A stretch of 7,658 bases of DNA from Candidatus Babelota bacterium (GTDB lineage: Bacteria; JAGOBX01): assembly GCA_017999075.1 (NCBI GenBank), contig JAGOBX010000159.1:1-7658 (forward strand), given 5' to 3'. Below, piece by piece: positions 3,767 through 7,658 of this stretch. Under the pieces are notes generated by a model that was not told the DNA's origin, did no database searches, and worked only from the letters and a program-made list of their open reading frames with translations. How positions within the stretch are numbered: the stretch's first letter is position 1; each line of letters begins with the position of its first letter. The position numbers and the translations under genes were made by a program.

Positions 3767-6700
3767 TCTCACCAGTGCCGCTTTCCTAACGATTTTTTCA
3801 CTTCCGCTTTTAACAACTATTATATATATTCCGCTGCCTGCTTCTCTACCGTCTTCATATCTTGCATCCCATATAGCCATACCGCTGTTTGCTATAGGCG
3901 TCAACTCTTTTACGCGCCTGCCGAGTATATCATATATTGTAATTACTGCATCTGCTGTCAGTCCGATTATATGAACACCGGTTTTATTGTTCACATCCGC
4001 TGTTCCAAAAAATTCTTTGCCGGTTTCTTCCAGCCCGTCATTAGGTTTAAATGGATTTGGAAACACTGTTACATTATTCAGACTGATTGAAGCAGGAGCG
4101 CTCTTATCGCTGAATAACGCAAACAGCGAAAAATGCTTGGCATACGCGGTTATTTCTTTGTGTTCTGTATCAATGTTTCTATTTGGAAGTTTTTCCCACA
4201 CACTTGTTAAACGCGAGTATGTCCATATTGACATTTCAAATACATTCACAGTTGTTCCGTCTATTACATTATTGTTGTCATTATCAATATATGCAAAAAT
4301 CAATTCCAGCGGATTTGTATCGCTAATACTTATGCTTGTATCGCTGAAATTTATTTCTAACAATCCTGATAATTTTTGTTTACTATTTTTTTCAAGTATA
4401 GATTGAATGACCTGTGTATCCGCGCTCAATACTTCCATAATAATAACAGCATCCGTATCAAACGAACCAGCCGGTAAGTTTAATTTTATATTCATATCGT
4501 CTGCCGGATTATCTGCTGCTGCTGATATTGAAATTTCATTATTTTTACTCTGATTGAGTTTTTCCGATACTTCAGTTAAACCATCGTATTTTAAATTTTT
4601 TCTGGTGTCAGCGTCAGTATGATTTATTTCTATTGTTATCTGCGGCGGATTAACGTCAACATTATCATTAATATCAGTTACTACTGCGCGCAGATTATAA
4701 AAACCCGCAGAATACATTGTAAAATCAGATAATACAAAATATGGATAATTATAATCTGGATTACCTGATGAACGTGTTGTTTTAACAGCAGGTATGTCAA
4801 ACCAGATATTATCATTAATATTTTTCATCTGAAATAATATCTGTTTTACTCTATCTGTTTTATTTTTTTTATCAGCGCCGCGTAAATAAATATGCAGTTT
4901 ATCATTAGTTAAATCAAAATCAGTTACCATTTTTGTATAACTGTAAAATCCTTTTTTAATGCCTGAATATTCAATTTGTGAAACCTGCTCAGTAATCCCC
5001 ATTTTAAAAACAGTAAATATATTATCAGCAATTTTGTCCGGTTCGATTTCTTTTGTATAAACAATTACTGTCAAATTATTATCCAGATAACTTGTTTCAA
5101 TATAATCAACTGGATTGCCTGCATTAGAATTTTCAAAATTATTTTTCAACTCATCCGCAAAATCATTGGTTGTTTCAAAAATTATCGAATCATTATTGTT
5201 ATATAATTCAGCCATAATATTCACGCCATTGCCGGTTATTTTCTGCAGCGGCTGCGGATGTTTGATATATGCATGTAATTCTGTTTCAACACTCTCTATC
5301 TGACATGAATTTATTTTTACAATACGTGAACTGTTTTTTTCTTCAAACAAATTATTATCTGTTGCTCGTACTCCGAATAAATAATCTTTTTCTGTCTGCA
5401 AATCATTTTTATAAAATGAATATGAAGCTGTATCTCCTGCAGGTATTACAATAATCGGAACTGAATAATCAATTATTCCTGAACCGTTATCAGAATAAAT
5501 TTTATATTCTTTGATGTTTGGAGAGATTGATTTATCAAATGTCAATAAAATATTTCCATTGCCGAAATCCTGCGCTTGAAAATTTTCTGGAGGGAGCGGA
5601 TAACCCGCAATAACTGTAATATCTGTTTCAGTATCACTCGCAGTTAATTTATTGGATACAGTAAGCAAACAAACGCTATTCAATGTCTTCCCGATATAAA
5701 ATGTATCTTCGCAAATTTTACTTTCATAATAATAAACAATCCCCGAATCAGCCGAAATTTTTTCAAGTCGCCATTCCATTCTGTTTGCTGATGTTGTATC
5801 TTGAGCAGGGTAACTGCTGTTTGAAATAAAGTTTAAACCATTATCATAAATATTTTCAATATTCAGATTATTAATGTCTTTGCCGCTGTTATTTGTTATC
5901 GAAATTTTATATGTTATTATATCTCCTGAATACGCGTATTTATCACGCAATTCAACAGATAATTGAGGTCTGTTATTATCGCGGCTCTGTCTGCTGTTCT
6001 CATAAATATTATTTTCATCAGGAAAATCATACCAGTTAATTTTGGAGTTATAACCGCTTTCCCGCCAATCCCTGAATAGCGGATACGCCACATTAAAAGC
6101 AGGAGTTTTAACACCGCTGTCTATCTGGTTGCCTTCAAGCGGCCAACCCCAATTTGACGGAACTTTCAGCGCAAATGGATAACCGTTTTCATCAACAGAA
6201 TTCAGATAAATTTCTCTGTTTGTATCTTTTACATATAAATATGGATTATAAGGTGGAGTATCTGCGTCATCTAAATTATTAAGTTGCGGGTTTGCAAACG
6301 TAATCTCAAGTTTTACTGATTGCCCGTCAATATACGTCTGATTTTTATTTACATTGGGCATAGCTGCATTATTGAACGCTGCTTTTGTTGAATCAAATAA
6401 AATTAAATCCGCTGAATTGACTGAATTCTGTTTTGACCCCGCTCTCCATCTGCCTAATGAATCGAATAAACTCCGTTCAATTGATGCGCTGCCGCGAAAG
6501 TTCAATTTTATTTTGAACTGATGGTCGTAACCAGCGCCGCGCGAAAGAGCTTTCGCAGTTATTATAATTTTTTTTATCTCATTATTTTCGTTTATTTCTC
6601 TTGTTATATTTAAATCAGTTACAAAATCATTGTAATCCCCGTCTCCTACATCCGGAAACAAATCTTCAAACGCTAATGTATAATAAAAATTATCTGGCCG

Positions 6701-7537
6701 AACTCCGTTCACAGTCTGCTCAATATTCAGAGCAGGCAATGTAATATTAAATTTTTTTGTTGCAGTATCAACTCCATTTTGATCATCATATACAATCAAT
6801 ATTACTGAATCAGTACCTGTATCTGAAAATATAATTGTTACTGCTGAATCATTTGAAATTTCAATATTTCTTTGAAACCACTTATACCCTGTAATCTGAC
6901 CATCAAAATCAAAAGAGTTCACCGCTGTTAAATGAATACTTTGTCCTGAATATAAACCTGTGTCGGATAATGTTATCACAGCTGACGGCGGAATATTATC
7001 AGGTTTGACTCGGGTATATCTGCGTATTTCTGAAACACTCGTATTATAAAAATTGTCAACCGCTATAATGCGCCAGTAATAATTTTCCGTATCATACGCA
7101 GTATTAAACAAAATATGAATATTGGTTTCAGAAGTTATGACCGAATCAATATTGATATTATTAAAATAACTGTCAGCAGCCAATTGAAACCTGTAATAAT
7201 TTATGCCGCTCCAATAATCATTTGCCGATGCCCACTGAAATAGTTCTTCGTTTAATTTTGAAGTTGCAGCATCTGCCGGAGATATCAATACCGGACTGTC
7301 AGGCGCTTCAATATCTATCATAGGACTATAACCTGCAGCTGTTTTAAACAAATCCGCATTATAAAAAATATTTGAATCAGAAGCTATACTCTGACCGCCA
7401 ACAGCCTGCATTATTATTGCGCCGTTATTTTCAATCAGCGCACCGCCATTTGAAAATACTGAATACGTCATTTTATACGCAGATACCGTTCCTGCGCATA
7501 TTATCAATATTATAAAAATTAACAATACCTTTTTCAT
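3764..7537 (-). CDS. Large secreted surface protein: PKD, LruC/DUF4114, DUF11, FnIII-like and T9SS-type sorting domain
   Basis: This 1257-residue protein is numbered from the ATG at 7537. A GTG eight codons upstream (7561) is open but would push the signal peptide inward. Residues 1-20 (MKKVLLIFIILIICAGTVSA) are a signal peptide. Residues 26-72 carry the GG...GQ...AGYSP motif seen at the N-terminus of many T9SS-type surface proteins. FnIII-like folds follow (78-178), then a PKD-like domain (182-266; SFDFDGQITGYKW, YDDQNGV). A LruC region follows, with the DUF4114 motif LAFEDLFPDVGDGDYNDF (287-304) and the DUF4842-type part containing SNWGWPLEGNQ (461-471). A DUF11 adhesin repeat (524-642) and another FnIII-like domain (647-742) come next, then an unassigned beta-rich stretch (745-970). 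A ZU5-like domain (1010-1142) includes an acidic DNDNNN loop that may bind calcium. Residues 1155-1257 are a Por/FlgD-like sorting tail: FPNPFKPNDG, ITIYDILGRRVKEL, GSGIYIIVV and a basic end. It probably is exported and displayed at the cell surface, with the nearby PorV-like barrel a candidate partner. No enzymatic domain is visible. Confidence 0.85.
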   Translation of the reverse strand: MKKVLLIFIILIICAGTVSAYKMTYSVFSNGGALIENNGAIIMQAVGGQSIASDSNIFYNADLFKTAAGYSPMIDIEAPDSPVLISPADAATSKLNEELFQWASANDYWSGINYYRFQLAADSYFNNINIDSVITSETNIHILFNTAYDTENYYWRIIAVDNFYNTSVSEIRRYTRVKPDNIPPSAVITLSDTGLYSGQSIHLTAVNSFDFDGQITGYKWFQRNIEISNDSAVTIIFSDTGTDSVILIVYDDQNGVDTATKKFNITLPALNIEQTVNGVRPDNFYYTLAFEDLFPDVGDGDYNDFVTDLNITREINENNEIKKIIITAKALSRGAGYDHQFKIKLNFRGSASIERSLFDSLGRWRAGSKQNSVNSADLILFDSTKAAFNNAAMPNVNKNQTYIDGQSVKLEITFANPQLNNLDDADTPPYNPYLYVKDTNREIYLNSVDENGYPFALKVPSNWGWPLEGNQIDSGVKTPAFNVAYPLFRDWRESGYNSKINWYDFPDENNIYENSRQSRDNNRPQLSVELRDKYAYSGDIITYKISITNNSGKDINNLNIENIYDNGLNFISNSSYPAQDTTSANRMEWRLEKISADSGIVYYYESKICEDTFYIGKTLNSVCLLTVSNKLTASDTETDITVIAGYPLPPENFQAQDFGNGNILLTFDKSISPNIKEYKIYSDNGSGIIDYSVPIIVIPAGDTASYSFYKNDLQTEKDYLFGVRATDNNLFEEKNSSRIVKINSCQIESVETELHAYIKHPQPLQKITGNGVNIMAELYNNNDSIIFETTNDFADELKNNFENSNAGNPVDYIETSYLDNNLTVIVYTKEIEPDKIADNIFTVFKMGITEQVSQIEYSGIKKGFYSYTKMVTDFDLTNDKLHIYLRGADKKNKTDRVKQILFQMKNINDNIWFDIPAVKTTRSSGNPDYNYPYFVLSDFTMYSAGFYNLRAVVTDINDNVDVNPPQITIEINHTDADTRKNLKYDGLTEVSEKLNQSKNNEISISAAADNPADDMNIKLNLPAGSFDTDAVIIMEVLSADTQVIQSILEKNSKQKLSGLLEINFSDTSISISDTNPLELIFAYIDNDNNNVIDGTTVNVFEMSIWTYSRLTSVWEKLPNRNIDTEHKEITAYAKHFSLFALFSDKSAPASISLNNVTVFPNPFKPNDGLEETGKEFFGTADVNNKTGVHIIGLTADAVITIYDILGRRVKELTPIANSGMAIWDARYEDGREAGSGIYIIVVKSGSEKIVRKAALVR

Positions 7538-7568
7538 TTTATTTATTTGTTCAAAACACACTAATTAA

Positions 7569-7574
7569 ATTATA
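7569..7574 (-). promoter_or_regulatory. Possible -10 element of the surface-protein gene
   Basis: TATAAT (7574-7569) lies 31 bases before the ATG at 7537. No convincing -35 is seen at the usual distance, and the gene has no clear Shine-Dalgarno site, so this is only a suggestion. Confidence 0.25.
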
Positions 7575-7606
7575 AAAATAATTTCGTGATTACTCTGTAT
7601 TCTCAG

Positions 7607-7658
7607 TGGTAAAAATTATCCACCGAATACACCGAATTTCACCGAATCTAATTAAATC
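7607..7658 (+). repeat. Repeat R1, copy C, cut by the window end
   Basis: Bases 7609-7658 match R1 copy A (1160-1209) exactly, including all three CACCGAAT units and the AATCTAATTAAATC tail; only one base just before differs (GGTAAAA here, AGTAAAA in copy A). It lies upstream of the surface-protein gene in the same plus orientation as copies A and B, and it continues beyond the window. The part of R1 before the iterations (GGGTATTCAATAG) is poorly conserved here. Confidence 0.85.

Noticed and set aside
3987-4406. Plus-strand open frame of 139 codons inside the large gene
   Set aside because: It is antisense to a convincing domain-rich coding region and shows no ribosome site or family pattern. 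The shorter frames at 2749-2955, 5115-5303, 5269-5454 and 5917-6114 are rejected likewise.
7538-7561. GTG start eight codons upstream for the surface-protein gene
   Set aside because: The signal peptide begins properly at the ATG at 7537; the extra residues MCFEQINK are unlike a signal N-terminus.

Overview
The window is AT-rich DNA from a Gram-negative bacterium. Two large minus-strand genes fill the right half. One (3764-7537) encodes a secreted multidomain surface protein ending in a Por/FlgD-like C-terminal sorting domain of the type IX secretion (T9SS) kind. The other (2634-3581) encodes a PorV/PorQ-family outer-membrane barrel. This pairing is typical of the FCB superphylum and of lineages such as Elusimicrobiota that use T9SS-like sorting tails. 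The phylum cannot be fixed from this window. TGA is used as a real stop in several genes, so the standard bacterial code applies.

The left third (1 to about 2620) is an accessory island of toxin-antitoxin (TA) genes, most of them broken. At 13-505 (minus) is a RelBE-like pair: the antitoxin is intact with a textbook promoter, and the overlapping RelE-like toxin has a premature TGA. At 690-862 (minus) is the wreck of a second copy of the same pair, with the middle deleted so that antitoxin and toxin remnants are fused. It abuts a 70-codon fragment of an IS91-family transposase (zinc-binding domain) at 857-1066 (plus).

Next come two plus-strand cassettes with their own sigma-70-type promoters. 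The first encodes an 82-residue protein that looks like an antitoxin fused to the tail of a deleted toxin (1404-1652). The second encodes an intact DUF4160/DUF2442 pair (1819-2278) whose first gene is probably read from a leaderless mRNA. Each cassette lies between perfect 14-base inverted repeats (AAATTGAATATATT ... AATATATTCAATTT), and each is followed by a nearly identical 87-base repeat (R2). The two-cassette block is enclosed by copies of a second non-coding repeat (R1, with three CACCGAAT iterations), and a third R1 copy runs off the right end of the window. This repeat-bordered TA arrangement is the most unusual thing here. It recalls an integron cassette array, but no integrase or canonical attC core is visible.

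Between the two large genes (3582-3763) is a non-coding spacer dominated by inverted repeats. One is a 79-base unit with 18-base arms; another is a palindrome running into the stop codon of the surface-protein gene. By family knowledge the PorV-like barrel could serve in outer-membrane export or attachment of proteins bearing such C-terminal tails, so the two genes plausibly work together. The TA island is unrelated to them and looks like a site of repeated insertion, recombination and decay.
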